NCBI RefSeq assembly: GCF_047496725.1
Contig: NC_132973.1
Coordinates: 4,687,233-4,751,232, forward strand
Source: Anoplolepis gracilipes
Lineage: Eukaryota; Arthropoda; Insecta; Hymenoptera; Formicidae
DNA length: 64,000 nucleotides
Direction: 5' to 3'
In this document: piece by piece, positions 40,688 to 49,622 of the stretch
Position numbering within the stretch: position 1 is the first letter of the stretch
Layout: each line of letters starts with the position of its first letter
Notes under the pieces: generated by a model
Seen by the model: the letters and a program-made list of their open reading frames with translations, nothing else
What the model was told of the DNA's origin: nothing
The model's database searches: none
Translations under genes and position numbers: made by a program

Positions 40688-41702
40688 CCCCCACTATGTC
40701 TGTATGTTAGCAAATTCGCCGGTGGTCTCGTTTCATCGTAAGGAACTTTGAGCTTGTGCGACGCGTGAAATTATGGCGGTAAAAAAGAGTGGCACGAGCG
40801 GAGGTGGTGGTGGAGGTGGTGAAGGAGGGACGTGTACGGAGGAAGGAGAGGAACAATCAAACATTCTTCGAATTAGTAACGCGAAGTGCGAGAACGGTCG
40901 GCTCGACTCCCACGTGCTCTTTCGTCCCTCTCTCTCTCGTGTCTGCGCGAGCGGTAATTACACTATATTACTCTTTGACGCTCGTCATAATGAATAATGC
41001 TAAATAAAAATGTTGAGAATAACAGCGTAAACGAAGAAATACTGTATAAAGCTCCGGAAAATTCGCTCCAAAATGTAAGACTGATAAATGTCTAAACCAC
41101 ACAGAAAAAAGTAAGTGTCAAATCAAAACTTATTATATATTCATATGAACACGTTCCCTGTTTCATATATACGCAATAATTTATAATTTTCTTAGAATTT
41201 AAAAATCTAAAATTTCAACAATATTATAATCTTATCTCAATACCATAATTGTCATCTCAAGAATAAAGCGTCCCCTTAAATAACAAGAATATATTTTTCT
41301 TGGTTGAACTATATAAAATGTCTTCGGTCAAGCAAATTTTTTCTGTTCATTTCAAGATTTACATTTTGAAACTAAAGATATTGTCAAAATAAGAATATTT
41401 TTTTCTTCTGTGCAATTATTTCGTTAATTTAGTGATTCAACTAAAATTCGTCGGATTAAAATTCGCTTTACATTAAACAAGAATAGTAAAAGTGTATTAT
41501 TCTGATTTATCTTAAAACAAAATTCATTCACATCTCTCAAATTTTCATTTTTCTTTTAATAAATAAATATCTAACCTTTTATATACGCTCCAACAAGCTT
41601 TTATGTCATTGTTGATTTCTTTGTTTGAGAAGGAAAAAAAAAGAGGAAAAATGCAAATATACTTACGGGAGCGGCGGGATGTCTCGCCGGCGCGGGGTAC
41701 AT
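1211..41702 (-). CDS. gro: groucho (Groucho/TLE co-repressor), 5' part, seven exons, partial
   Basis: Gene-level entry; the CDS is the join of 41702-41667, 20165-20059, 19636-19573, 9408-9364, 1663-1601, 1509-1435 and 1243-1211, read on the minus strand. It gives 423 nt (141 codons) in one unbroken frame, and every junction has a GT donor and AG acceptor. Established for the family: Groucho does not bind DNA itself; it is recruited in the nucleus by Hairy/E(spl) WRPW motifs, eh1-motif factors, Dorsal and TCF/Pangolin, and represses transcription as an oligomer. The visible part is the glutamine-rich Q domain, whose amphipathic helices form the tetramer and contact TCF. The WD40 propeller and linker regions lie beyond the left edge; full-length proteins have about 700 residues. 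The introns hold nearly all of the mobile elements in the left 42 kb. Identification is from remembered family motifs, not a database search. Confidence 0.95.
1435..1509 (-). CDS. gro: groucho exon 6, end of Q-domain helices
   Basis: 75 nt, 25 codons: HQQQVANAVERAKQV then TMSELNAIIG, matching the VERAKQVTMxELNxIIG family motif. The acceptor is ATTGCAG and the donor is GTAAGT; both ends are phase 0. Confidence 0.95.
1601..1663 (-). CDS. gro: groucho exon 5, Q domain
   Basis: 63 nt, 21 codons: TEIAKRLNAIIA then QVLPFLAQE. This continues the Q-domain helix with regular Leu/Ile spacing. The acceptor is TTTGCAG and the donor is GTGAGT; both ends are phase 0. Intron 5, which follows, is only 91 bp. 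Confidence 0.95.
2196..2307. mobile_element. short MITE with TACAGGGTGTCCCA ends
   Basis: 112 bp, nearly a complete hairpin. Ends are TACAGGGTGTCCCATTTTAA and its reverse complement, with inner arms ATATCTCGAAAA/TTTTCGAGATAT. It looks like a core-deleted version of the element at 32452-33284. Confidence 0.85.
2624..2683. repeat. (CT)n microsatellite
   Basis: 60 bp of pure CT. Confidence 0.98.
3802..3839. repeat. poly(A) run in purine-rich block
   Basis: 38 consecutive A. The flanking block (about 2990-3950) is strongly purine-rich over most of the plus strand, with GGGAGG and GAGA motifs and one (CT)n interruption at 3652-3678. Confidence 0.95.
5131..6050 (+). mobile_element. long-TIR non-autonomous element, copy 1
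   Basis: 920 bp with TIRs of about 270 bp (TACAGAGTG at the left, CCTGTA at the right) around a core of about 380 bp. TA at both ends suggests a Tc1/mariner-type mobiliser (inferred). There is no transposase. A second copy in opposite orientation is at 12706-13614. Confidence 0.8.
8402..8875. mobile_element. AT-rich TTAA foldback, best-preserved copy
   Basis: 474 bp with TTAA at both ends (TTAAGGAGAAAC and TTCCTCTTTAA) and palindromic arms carrying CATTTCGAGATTTATGAATT-like sequence. At least five relatives lie in the window. Confidence 0.65.
9161..9300. mobile_element. small MITE, GGGCCCGATTGCATCAACAT ends
   Basis: 140-bp hairpin. GCCCAATTGCACCAACATTA on the left is repeated in reverse at the right as TAATGTTGATGCAATCGGGC. 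Arms are about 50 bp. Target duplication unclear. Confidence 0.7.
9364..9408 (-). CDS. gro: groucho exon 4, 15-residue Q-domain exon
   Basis: 45 nt encoding YYEMSYGLNVEMHKQ, matching the Groucho/TLE family motif directly after QRHYVM. The acceptor is TTGTTACAG and the donor is GTAAGT. Both ends are phase 0, so skipping the exon would remove 15 residues without a frameshift. It is isolated between a 10.2 kb and a 7.7 kb intron, each of which carries one of two mutually inverted transposon copies (5131-6050 and 12706-13614). Confidence 0.95.
9667..10370. mobile_element. TTAA-flanked foldback element
   Basis: 704 bp, almost wholly palindromic. The left arm begins TTAAGGGGTTATACTACTCAG and the right arm ends with its reverse complement. 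The arms are each about 280-290 bp around a short AT-rich loop (about 9956-10076). TTAA at both ends points to a piggyBac-type mobiliser (inferred). It sits about 260 bp upstream of gro exon 4 in intron 3. Confidence 0.85.
10775..10836. repeat. (TC)n microsatellite
   Basis: 62 bp of TC, followed at 10878-10912 by a GA run. Confidence 0.98.
11433..11876. mobile_element. MITE with ATAGGGTAAAG ends
   Basis: 444 bp between ATAGGGTAAAGG and CTTTACCCTAT. The TIR is about 25 bp and imperfect, continuing into ATTATGAGA-like sequence. The interior is AT-rich with short spurious ORFs. Confidence 0.55.
12706..13614 (-). mobile_element. long-TIR non-autonomous element, copy 2 (inverted)
   Basis: 909 bp, reverse-complement copy of 5131-6050. 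Arms and core both match, for example the segment around AATTGCAACGCGCACAATTA. It ends in CCCTGTA. Located in gro intron 3; the partner is in intron 4, so exon 4 lies between them. Confidence 0.8.
15024..15519 (+). mobile_element. non-autonomous hAT-like MITE, copy 1
   Basis: 496 bp bounded by TAGTGATGGGCGAT and ATCGCCTATCACTA as imperfect terminal inverted repeats. It is flanked by an exact 8-bp duplication, ATACAAAC (15016-15023 and 15520-15527). An 8-bp duplication and short TIRs are hAT hallmarks. There is no transposase frame. The interior is rich in ATCGATTTT-type inverted motifs. A sister copy is at 61168. Confidence 0.88.
15711..15758. repeat. (AG)n microsatellite
   Basis: 48 bp of AG; source of spurious Ser/Leu ORFs. 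Confidence 0.98.
15891..16028. repeat. GGC/GAC trinucleotide-rich region
   Basis: About 138 bp of CGG, CGA and CAG triplets. All six frames stay open (poly-Ala, poly-Arg, poly-Pro). It lies inside gro intron 3, so it is not coding. Confidence 0.9.
17858..17924. repeat. (GA)n microsatellite
   Basis: Two GA blocks split by AAAG interruptions. Confidence 0.97.
18673..19338 (+). mobile_element. piggyBac-like TTAA MITE, complete copy
   Basis: 666 bp including TTAA at both ends. The terminal inverted repeats are CCCTTTGAGTCAC on the left and GTGACTCAACGGG on the right. TTAA duplication plus CCC-starting ends suggests piggyBac mobilisation (inferred). The only sizeable frame is AT-rich and not transposase-like. 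The left part matches 1-329 in opposite orientation. Confidence 0.75.
19573..19636 (-). CDS. gro: groucho exon 3, Q domain
   Basis: 64 nt. It completes the split Ser codon, then encodes LKLECEKLASEKTEM followed by QRHYVM, one of the most conserved Q-domain segments in flies and vertebrates. It is a leucine-rich amphipathic helix of the oligomerisation coiled coil. The acceptor is TTTTACAG and the donor is GTAAGG. The exon ends in phase 0. It is separated from exon 2 by a 422-bp intron. Confidence 0.96.
20059..20165 (-). CDS. gro: groucho exon 2, start of Q domain
   Basis: 107 nt. It opens with a Gly/Ala/Ser stretch (GGGGSGGAAGG), where I recall a GGPPPQGP-like stretch in other Groucho proteins. 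It then reads LKFTVADTCERIKEEF followed by NFIQQQYHS, which is the first helix of the Q domain. The acceptor is CTTGCAG (ending at 20166) and the donor is GTGAGT (from 20058). The exon ends with two bases of a Ser codon; exon 3 supplies the third base (TC+A), and this phase fit supports both boundaries. The low-complexity Gly run is the part most likely to vary between species. Confidence 0.95.
20398..20690. repeat. AT-rich TTAA foldback family, copy
   Basis: Begins TTAAGGACGAAC, then CTAATACATTTCGAAATTCA and TAAAATTAATAATTAATATG. The right end is worn. Confidence 0.55.
21284..21347. repeat. perfect 64-bp palindrome with (TA)20 core
   Basis: TGTGTGCGCGCC, then 20 TA units, then GGCGCGCACACA. 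Perfectly self-complementary, able to form a cruciform. It explains the Tyr/Ile repeat ORFs here. Confidence 0.95.
21700..21778. repeat. (GA)n microsatellite, interrupted
   Basis: GA run with CAGA and AAGA interruptions. Confidence 0.95.
22043..22131. repeat. (CT)n microsatellite
   Basis: About 89 bp of pure CT. Confidence 0.98.
25110..25740 (+). repeat. dispersed AT-rich repeat, uninterrupted copy
   Basis: Same family as 39495-40400, from GATTGACAAAATTCCA to near CCAGGACAGTAAAA. No coding capacity or clear terminal structure. Confidence 0.7.
26119..26202. repeat. (GA)n microsatellite
   Basis: About 84 bp of GA with one interruption. Confidence 0.98.
31134..31225. repeat. (GA)n microsatellite, interrupted
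   Basis: Two GA blocks around a GAAGGGAGAAAGG interruption. A (CT)n run lies just upstream at about 30970-31000. Confidence 0.96.
32452..33284. mobile_element. long-TIR element with TACAGGATGTCCCA ends
   Basis: 833 bp, same ends as the 112-bp MITE at 2196. Its arms run to about 380 bp; for instance AAGTGTTTAATGAAAAAACA on one arm matches the other arm in reverse. It carries no coding sequence. TA-flanked, so probably Tc1/mariner-type (inferred). Confidence 0.82.
35400..36675 (+). repeat. complex long repeat, rearranged copy
   Basis: An arm of about 420 bp occurs twice in direct orientation (about 35590-35960 and 36300-36670). Between them lies a middle segment (about 35985-36250), part of which is inverted at 35400-35520. 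Markers: CAATCGACGGACGTC and AACACCTAATTAATGGAATC. Borders approximate. Confidence 0.7.
36966..37015. repeat. (GA)n microsatellite with (CT)n downstream
   Basis: 50 bp of GA, then a CT run at 37143-37200. The two are inverted in strand sense, 130 bp apart. Confidence 0.96.
37843..37966 (+). pseudogene. 5S rRNA-derived pseudogene, retroposed
   Basis: Resembles 5S rRNA over its whole length: complementary ends (GTCAAC and GTTGAC), then GTTCTCGTTTGATCAC, GATTAGTACTTGGATGGG and CGCTTGGGAACACCGTGTGCTG. Many differences from the insect 5S I recall are C-to-T or G-to-A changes, as in CpG decay. The 5' third is the most altered and there are about three extra bases after the GGATGGGTG box. The 17-bp repeat GTTTTATTACTTGTTAT occurs just before (37825-37841) and just after (37974-37990), so this looks like an insertion with a target-site duplication. 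No poly(A) tail or SINE tail is visible. Confidence 0.85.
39061..39490 (+). repeat. three diverged tandem units, gro intron 1
   Basis: CAATTATGTC, CAATTATGTC and CAATTACGTC begin units at 39061, 39264 and 39439. Each is followed by a CACCGCGATAATTATC-like core (CAGCTGCGATAACATATTGTC in unit 1). Units are about 203 and 175 bp; the third is partial. Heavy divergence implies an old duplication. Confidence 0.6.
39495..40400 (+). repeat. dispersed AT-rich repeat, interrupted copy
   Basis: Matches 25110-25740 in the same orientation, with shared stretches such as CTTTATCCAAAATAAAATCC. About 0.6 kb of family sequence once the nested insert (39989-40267) is removed. Class unknown. Confidence 0.7.
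39989..40267. mobile_element. nested MITE with GGTGAGTCACGGAAA ends
   Basis: 279 bp bounded by GGTGAGTCACGG and CCGTGACTCACC. It interrupts the repeat at 39495-40400 at a point where the related copy at 25110-25740 is continuous (after AAAAATATC), so it inserted later. Confidence 0.72.
41667..41702 (-). CDS. gro: groucho coding exon 1 (start codon)
   Basis: Encodes MYPAPARHPAAP, the conserved Groucho N-terminus (MYPxPxRHPAA). The ATG is at 41702-41700 and has A at -3. The exon ends on a codon boundary before a consensus GTAAGT donor (41666-41661). Upstream in the same frame there is no other ATG before a TAG, so this start is well determined. The leader does contain out-of-frame upstream ATGs; the one at 41802 opens a 25-codon uORF, if the leader extends that far. 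The exon is followed by the 21.5 kb intron 1. Confidence 0.93.
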
Positions 41703-41844
41703 CTTAGTCTTAGGCAATTGCTTCTTAGAAATCGCTGCAGCATCCACGATACACTACGCACACGATCATTTCATGACCATGTGTTCGTAGACTTAAACGC
41801 ATCCTCGTGATCCGGAAGGCGACTCTATTCGACGACGGCCGCGG

Positions 41845-41851
41845 TTTTATA
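41845..41851 (-). promoter_or_regulatory. possible TATA box for groucho
   Basis: TATAAAA on the minus strand, 143 nt upstream of the groucho ATG, inside a GC-rich stretch. It would place a start site near 41818-41822, but no good initiator is visible there. An alternative upstream or spliced leader cannot be excluded. Confidence 0.25.
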
Positions 41852-42205
41852 TCGATCTTCTCTTTATGCACTGTTCACAACACAACGCGATTCATCGCGA
41901 TTACTTTATCGCGAGTCCAAGTGCACTTTCTCATCGATTAATCTGGAAACGGAAAAACAATCTCGCACGAATCTCGACTTAAGTCCGACTTGCGTTTTCA
42001 CAGACACTTTTCGAATATTCTTCGCAATTCCTCGCACGCCGTTAATACCTCACACGTCGTAGAATGTCTTCGTTCCCCTGTTGAAAGAAAATTTATTCTT
42101 TATATGTTTTATATTATATTTCTCATCAATTAATATGTTATAGTATATTAAATTTGCTCATGCGATTTAATCATTTCTGATAATGTTCAAAGGCTGAGAT
42201 GTACG

Positions 42206-42395
42206 CTGTAAAAAAAAAAAATAACTATAGAGGTCTGAAGTTTTTTCACAGACACATTGCCCGAATTTTCTTTTCAACTTTCAGGGAAATGACTCTGATG
42301 ATTAAGAATAATACTGATTCAGATTACTTTCAGATATCCAGATCTGAAAATTCAAACAAAAATGTGTCTGAATTCTTATAAGCAATTGCTTACAA
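42206..42395 (+). repeat. small repeat with inverted CAGACACA ends
   Basis: Contains CAGACACATTGCCCGAATTTTC and a later inverted counterpart, GAAAATTCAAACAAAAATGTG. Relatives are at 46105-46275 and about 330-415. Confidence 0.5.
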
Positions 42396-43095
42396 TGTAT
42401 CGAGATACATTTGTTTGCCGGTTGCCATTTAAATTTTTCTTTCTCTCGAGAAATAGTGCTGGAAAAAAATAAAAAAAAAAAAAGTATTCTCTATTAACCG
42501 CACTGTATCTCGCGGGGACCATGCTTTCTCATTTCGTCGGTGCGGCTCGCGTGTGAGCAAAGCTTTACGACGGCGCGAGCGATCAATTTATCGTTCGATT
42601 TACTAGGAGCGTAAACTGCGCGCTCCGTCGCTGCTCCAGGAGCATTTATCCTAATCTCCGAGGCGTGTTTCGAACCCAAAGGGGACAAAAAGCAAGAAAA
42701 AAGGGAGGGGCGGGGGAAGGGGGAGGGGGAGGCAAGAGAGGGAAAGAAAGAGATGCGACGCGACATACAACGAAAATAGGATAGAAAAAGAAAAGAAAGC
42801 GTGCCCGACGTGTGTGTACATGTATATGTATATGTATCCCGGGTGCAAAGCTGCCGGCTGAGCGCAACGTCACGTTCCAGGATCTACGACGCATTGATTA
42901 CAATGCAATTTTCAATGGACCGCGGCGACGGCCGCACGGTGCATTACGAGCGACGGCGAACGAGAGAGAAGGCTCGGCGCTGCGACCATTATCGCAAACG
43001 TGTCAAACATGTCGAATAAATCCCGCAATAAAACATTACCGGGGAAAACCAAGCGGAATTCTTACAGTTGCTTCTAAGCGACGGCGAAGGACGAA

Positions 43096-43310
43096 TTAAG
43101 GGGTCATACTCAGTTAGGAAGCCGAAGAAAACTTGTTTTTCGTGTTTCGGGAATTTTTTTCTCCAAAACTGTAGGACTTAAAGAAAAAAAGAAAAATTTT
43201 TATATTTGAAGAGAGTGTTTTTACAAATTTCACATAACTTTTTTATTAAAAAATATTAATAAATAAAAAAGATATTACAATTCTTTCGCAGGTCCTTTTG
43301 AAAAACTTGT
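43096..43310 (+). mobile_element. solo end related to the 9667 foldback family
   Basis: Starts TTAAGGGGTCATACTCAG, like the end of the element at 9667, then diverges. No matching right end is seen nearby, so it is truncated; the right border is approximate. Confidence 0.4.
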
Positions 43311-43954
43311 TTTACAGTGACCACTGCTGCTCGAATCTGGATCATCCGAAATAAAAAATTCGCAAAGATTTATCTAATAGAGGAACGTGGGGTAGAACGG
43401 CACCGCGGGGTACAATGGTGCAGAGTCGATATCTTTTTACAGAGATGCTACCATGTCATGAAATATGAATATTTTTCAGATGTTATACTTAATGTGCTAT
43501 ATGTTAATAATTAAAGGAAGTAAATAATAATTAAACAGTTGTTTAAAAAATATCTAAAGAATATTAAAATATCTAAAAAAAATATTTTCAAAACCATAAT
43601 TTGGCATTCTTATCGTCAATTTTAAATAGTTTGACAACTATTTTAGTATACCTCTATTATATATGTATATATAAACTCATTCAATAATGACAAGTCCTTT
43701 TGAAAAGTGTATTTTTGAAGAACAGCGTTTAATGAGAAGATTCCTGGTTTCTGAAGGTGTCATTTAAATCTTTACTTTCGGATGTTCAAGCAATACGGTA
43801 AATGTTGTATAAATCGCGAATTTTTACAACGTCAGGGACAATTAATTGAATTCAAAGCAAATTCTTTGTTGCATAAAAAACTAATAGAGCAATATAGAAT
43901 ATAATTGTAGCAAGGGATTATGTCAAAAAAATAAATAAATTGTTTATTGAATGC

Positions 43955-44340
43955 CCTTTGTACATTTCGAGATTTATAAATTTTGAGATAGACCTTGCAT
44001 TTTTTAGCCTTTTAAAATATGAAATTAATAATTAACTTGTAAATTAAAAAGTAAAGACTTGTCTATAAAATAGAATTAATTATGGAATATTATAATAATA
44101 ATGTTATAGAAGTAGTAATCTCAAAATTATAAATATTATCTTATATCAAACTCTTTTTACAGTAATACTGTCCACAAAATTTGTATAGTGAGTGTTAAAA
44201 AAATTTGTGAAAATAAAAGTTTTAATTCTACACAGGGCAAATCTTTACTTTGGCTCATAAATTAATTATTGATTTTATATTATTAGTATTAGATTTATTA
44301 ACTTTTAACGTAGCTAGTCAGTCCTTTCTTAGAAGGAAGA
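43955..44340. repeat. AT-rich TTAA foldback family, copy
   Basis: Contains TACATTTCGAGATTTATAAA and TGAAATTAATAATTAACTTG, with inverted partners near 44250. Ends are approximate. Confidence 0.5.
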
Positions 44341-44716
44341 AAGCGTGGAAAATCAAAATAGAAATTACTCATTATCGCGGAATTATTTATGCAAGATTTT
44401 ATCCGTTGTTTATCGAGGGCACAATAACTAAAAAAAATTCTTTATCAAGGAATTAATGCTGCTACATTAAAAGCTTTTCCCGTAAGACAAATTACACCCT
44501 TTTGTTTGAAAAGCAAATTTCTAAACTTTTCTCTCTCCAAAATAAAACACGTGATACGTAATTCATCACTTTATGGACGAATTAACATAATACTCGCTTT
44601 ACGCTTTACATCCATTCCGCATTTACCGCACAGGCATTTAAATAAGTCAATATGAATCAATCTATATACATATATATGTGTATACTCCGACGCTGTTTCG
44701 TACAACATCCAATGAC

Positions 44717-44717
44717 T

Positions 44718-44749
<32 letters not shown>
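44717..44749. repeat. (ACG)n trinucleotide repeat
   Basis: Eleven ACG units. Confidence 0.97.
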
Positions 44750-45072
44750 AACGCGATAGAGACCGGGTAGGGAAGTGCACGCTAAAGCAACCGTGCAAAC
44801 ACTCAACCGATGGATGCACCGGTCGTGCCAGCGACGTTAGGTTAGTTTAGGCCATAGCTTAATTTCCAAGTAGAGAATTGGCCATTTAACAACGGCGAGG
44901 GCGCGCGGACGGATAATTTGCGGTGCCCCCCTTCCCTCTGTCTCCCTCTCTCTGTCTCTCTTTCTCACTCGTAGATTGCCGTGCGCGATTTCAGCGCCGT
45001 TATTTTATAACAGCCGTAGGGGCGTGTCGCGGCCGCGAATTACGGAAAACATTTTTGCGATTGTACGCTCCA

Positions 45073-45073
45073 C

Positions 45074-45119
<46 letters not shown>
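45073..45119. repeat. (GA)n microsatellite
   Basis: 47 bp of GA. Confidence 0.97.
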
Positions 45120-45126
<7 letters not shown>

Positions 45127-45412
45127 GGAGAGAGAGGGAAGGAGAGGGTCCGTGTCCGAAAAGCAACGCGTTCGCGTGGCCGGACCGAATAACGTTGTCT
45201 ATTATTTTCACGCTTTTACCGTTTTCGCCGCGCGCGCGATCGCATATATATACATGACGCGTCATTACGGGCTCTTTGTAACGCGGGATGATGTTTCGTG
45301 TAACGCACAAAATGGAGTCATATAACCGCGTTAACAGTCCATTCTCCGCGGATAATGTATTTCGCGAACGAATATATGTATAAGTATAACACGCGCTTGT
45401 ATATAAATATAT

Positions 45413-45464
<52 letters not shown>

Positions 45465-45598
45465 ATATTTATAAATACACGTGTATAATACGCGCGTGCG
45501 TCGGCGTGAAAAATTCACCCAGGACTAAATTTGAGCCATTATTTCCATCAATTTGTAGCAAATGCGTTTGGGACGATAAAAACTTTTCGGCTTGATAC

Positions 45599-45604
45599 AC
45601 ACAC

Positions 45605-45656
<52 letters not shown>

Positions 45657-45661
45657 GTGTG

Positions 45662-45662
<1 letters not shown>
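45599..45662. repeat. perfect 64-bp palindrome, (CA)n(TA)n(TG)n
   Basis: ACACACAT, a TA run, then ATGTGTGT. Perfectly self-complementary. A second TA run follows at about 45668-45692. Confidence 0.95.
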
Positions 45663-45692
<30 letters not shown>

Positions 45693-46104
45693 ACACAATA
45701 TATACCCGACGTGTGACGTCGCGACGCGTCTCGTCCCGTCGGCAAACACTACCATCGCCACCGAGCAAAATTAAATTCATCCCCCTCTCCCACACCCCCT
45801 GTATTTACACAAACGTTGAAAAGTTTTCCCACGCTCTATTGTCTTGCGAGTCAATGGAGTGTAGGTGTGAACCGATATCGGTCATCTAAAGCGCGATAAT
45901 TTCAGTGATTTCAGAGATTTCGATGCAAATAAATTCGCGTAATTATAATATTTTGCGACCATACGATCGATAAATCTCATATTCCCCTCCTTCCGTTTCC
46001 TTTTTCCCCAATTGTAAGACACTTTAATACCCAAAAATGAAAGAGCACTTACGAATTAAAAAACTCGAAAAAAATTATAATCCTAAAAGGGTTTTGTCGA
46101 ACTC

Positions 46105-46275
46105 GTAAAAAAAATAACTGCAGATGAAGTGTTAATAACCGCGAATCGTAAAGTTTTCTCATAGACAAACTGTCCGAATTTTCAGGTAGAAAGTGGTCTG
46201 AAATGACTCACTGTCAGATCTGAAAATTCAGACAAAAATGTGAATGAATTCTTAGACAATTTTTTTACAGTGAAA
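46105..46275 (+). repeat. small repeat, second copy
   Basis: Shares CAGATCTGAAAATTCAGACA and TGAATTCTTAGA with the copy at 42206. It ends near TTTTTTACAGTG. Confidence 0.5.
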
Positions 46276-48438
46276 ATAAGCCGTGGAGGAGGAAATTATC
46301 ACGAATCTTTTTCGCCTAATCGGCCTTCGGCCTTCGATCTTTAATCAGAGATGATTTTCTTTACCCTCTCGATCGTTATCGCGACATGGCCGAGCGGCGG
46401 CGCACAATGACCGCGTGGATTAAAGGATTCTCCACACCAGACACGCCGGTTCCGCGCTTTAATTATCGCAGGTGATACCGCGCGCGCCGAGTTTACGAGT
46501 CCCGCGATTTCGATCGTTATGCACGTTATGCCACGAACCAGTGTGCAAAATACTCGTTGCACGATAGATTCCGTTTTATATTGTCCTGGAAATTTGATTA
46601 ATTTTACCGCAAACCTATATTTCAAATAAAAGAAATATACACAAGGTAAGTTTAAAATGTTTCTCTAACAATAAGTGATAAAATTATGAGGGTAAAATTA
46701 ATATATATTTTGTAATTGAAAATAATAATGTTACTCTTAATATTAAAAATTACTCTTATTAAATATAAATAATGTTTAATATTTAAAATTATAATTTATG
46801 TATAATTCTTGGTTGCAACTATTTCGGTAAAAAATATGAGCAAAAAAAATATATATATATAAAACAATTGGGATTTATTTAGTGAGCAAGAAATTTTTAC
46901 ATTTGTATTATTAAATCGTCGATTTTGCAAACTGCGAAATAAAATGTTCCTTCACGACCGACACGAAAGTAAAAATTCTATTGTGTTGGCGATAAAGCTA
47001 ACAACTTCGAGTTGAATTACGCGACGGTGTGTCCTAATATTCCGCATACTTACGATACGGCTGATCGTACCTCTATTAGCGGCGCGACGACGACGCGAAC
47101 TTGGTAAAATGCATAGCGTCGTAAAGTGCCTTATCTCACAAAGCGCGATAATTATACGGCGAGAGAAAGAACCTAAATGGCTCGTAGAAGTAGTTGAGAG
47201 AATACGCGTGTGTAAAAATTCTGTTCAAACAGAACGGATTATTAATTGCGAATTTTCGCATAAACAATGGAATCGATAACTATTAAACTTCTATTTGAAC
47301 AATGATTATGAATATAAATTTTGTTTAAACAGCGGATTAATAACTATCGAATCGTGTCAATTGAATTCGTCAGTATGAATTATTATCAATTAATTTGACA
47401 AACAATAGAAATAAATCTTATAAATAATATTTCTAATAAATCGAAGCTTTTGTTTTTTTTTTCAATAATAAATTTATGACACAATTTTCCAAAGTTTACA
47501 TCTAAATAACAAAACAATACCAAATATCTCGACACGCAGCACGGACAGTGTATAATTTGAATATCTTAATGAACATTCAATTTAATCAGTGTGCTCCAAT
47601 CATAACAATTATTATATTATATATTGTATATATACTATATCATATCATGAATGTGCCTTGCCATTTGCAAATTTATGTTATAAGGCATTCCTGACGCCGA
47701 ATGTAGGTAAAAGTTTCGCAAATCATGCATGATAAAAGAAAACGGATTCGAGCGGCTTGTCAATTCCGAACGATTTTACAAGACGTGCACGTCAATTACT
47801 TCCCACTGAAACATCATTAATCCGTTCCTCCTCTTCCTCATTACTTCACAACTCTCTCCACCGTCGATTCTTACCAACAATACAAGCAACAGCTTAATTA
47901 ATTTAACTACTTGCGTCATTGCTCCAAATCCATAAGTGGCACCAGTAAAGATTTAAACGGAATTGTTATCGTCGCAAGTAAGATTCGTTATTTTTTATAG
48001 AAAAATAAGATGTATTATTAATTAAAACAACATATTATTTGATATATTCAATTATTCAATGATTGCTTTCTTTAATATTGGTAATATGATACACAGTTGT
48101 TTTTCATAAATTGATTAAATTTAAAAATCCATCAAGAATTAACTATTTAACATTAAAATTAAGAAATTATAAAAAAAATCGAGGGGGAGGAAATCGCTTA
48201 AAAATTGATCAAATGTGTGTGAGTCTCCGTTCAAAAACTACATCTAAGATACTATTATATTTAGTTTTACATGATAGGCCTATATATTTGTACTATAAGG
48301 CCATTGCTAAATTATCTTTGCAATTAAATATTTAACAATAAAATTAAAATATTAACATATCTAATCGTTAAAGGAATCGAAAGTTCTTGGAATATTTTAG
48401 TCTAATTGTAAGTGGTATAAATGCCATTTGTTGTGAAG

Positions 48439-48439
<1 letters not shown>

Positions 48440-48490
<51 letters not shown>
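48440..48490. repeat. (TA)n microsatellite
   Basis: About 51 bp of pure TA. Confidence 0.97.
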
Positions 48491-48493
<3 letters not shown>

Positions 48494-48949
48494 CACAATT
48501 GTGACATCGAATAATTACTAGGTTTAATCACTTTTATCCGCCTGCTCGATAATCTATTAAACGTGTCACGACAGAATGCGATCTACAAATACCAAGGATC
48601 GTTAAACAAGGAGCAAAGATTTGGAGAGCGGATTCAGGGCCGGTTGTTTGAAACTCAATTAACAAGGCTGAGTTCGCAGCGTTTTCTCGGAAGAGAACGC
48701 GTGTGCCTTATCGATCAAGAAGTGGAGCGCAGGGAATTAAGCTTCGATCAGTATGGGAAGGAGGGATTAGTTTTTGCGGATGGCTCGCCGCCGCGCGATC
48801 TTCGGCTTCTCTCATCGTTTCGCAAAAGTTTCGCGGTCGAGCGCTGTAATTATTAGCCCTGGAGCCGGCAAACTCTAGAGAGGGAGACAGATTAACGAGA
48901 TTAACCTTAACGCGACGCGTTTTCGCACGAAAAGCGAAAAAGGTCTTCT

Positions 48950-48991
<42 letters not shown>

Positions 48992-49572
48992 CTTTCCCCC
49001 CTCCCTTCATCGCCAAAGTAATAATCCATCGTCTCTATTATCTACGTTTCGTCGATACGTCACGTCGAGGCGGCGCACGTCACGTTCGCCAAGTTGGCCG
49101 CATAACTAACGAGGACACGTGACTTCGCGCGCCGCCACTATTGCAACGAACTGTACCTTTCGCGCGCGGCTCGTTTTTTAATCGAGATTCTCGTGCCGTG
49201 TCGAAGAAAAGAAAATCATTAATTACGATACGGAAGAAGGAGACAGACAGGGAAGGCCTCTTGATATATACGCGCGATTTATACCTCATTGGAATATCCA
49301 TCGCAGGTCGTCGCGATTCTAGATCCTGATTGTAGGCACACGATGAAATCCGTCTGACGCGCGCGTCTCCGTCGTTAATCTGTCTTGGCACTGCGGTGAA
49401 AAAGCACTCGCGTTTCCTGCCGCACTCTCTTTCTCTCTTTCTCTTGCTCTCTCTCCTCTCTCTTTCTCTCTCCTTCTCTCCTCTTCTGCTCCTTCTTTCT
49501 CGCTTCCCGTCTGACACTGACACTTTCGTACGGGAAGACGCGTGCACACAAAGTCAACACACGTCTACGTCG

Positions 49573-49622
49573 AATATATATATATATATATATATGTCTG
49601 TGTGTGTGTGTGTGTGCGTGTG
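49573..49622. repeat. compound (TA)n(TG)n microsatellite
   Basis: TA run passing directly into TG. A (CCG)n run (49788-49818) and a (CA)n run (49910-49946) follow within 350 bp. Confidence 0.95.

Larger units (their letters stand above)
20166..41666. other. groucho intron 1 (21.5 kb)
   Basis: The longest intron in the window. Long first introns of developmental regulators often hold enhancers, but no specific enhancer can be named from sequence alone. Distinct contents: a 64-bp palindrome (21284-21347), several (GA)n/(CT)n runs, long-TIR elements (32452-33284, 35400-36675), a 5S-derived insert (37843-37966), a diverged tandem repeat (39061-39490) and a repeat with a nested insert (39495-40400). 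About 26.9-32.2 kb is non-repetitive with GC-richer patches and no convincing exon. Confidence 0.8.

Noticed and set aside
44836..44850. TTAGGTTAG, similar to the insect telomere repeat
   Set aside because: Fewer than two units and no array around it.
46381..46475. tRNA-like start: TGGCCGAGCGG resembles a Ser/Leu tRNA box A, with GGTTCCGCGC about 60 nt later
   Set aside because: The T-stem does not pair, box B is poor, and the acceptor stem has mismatches.
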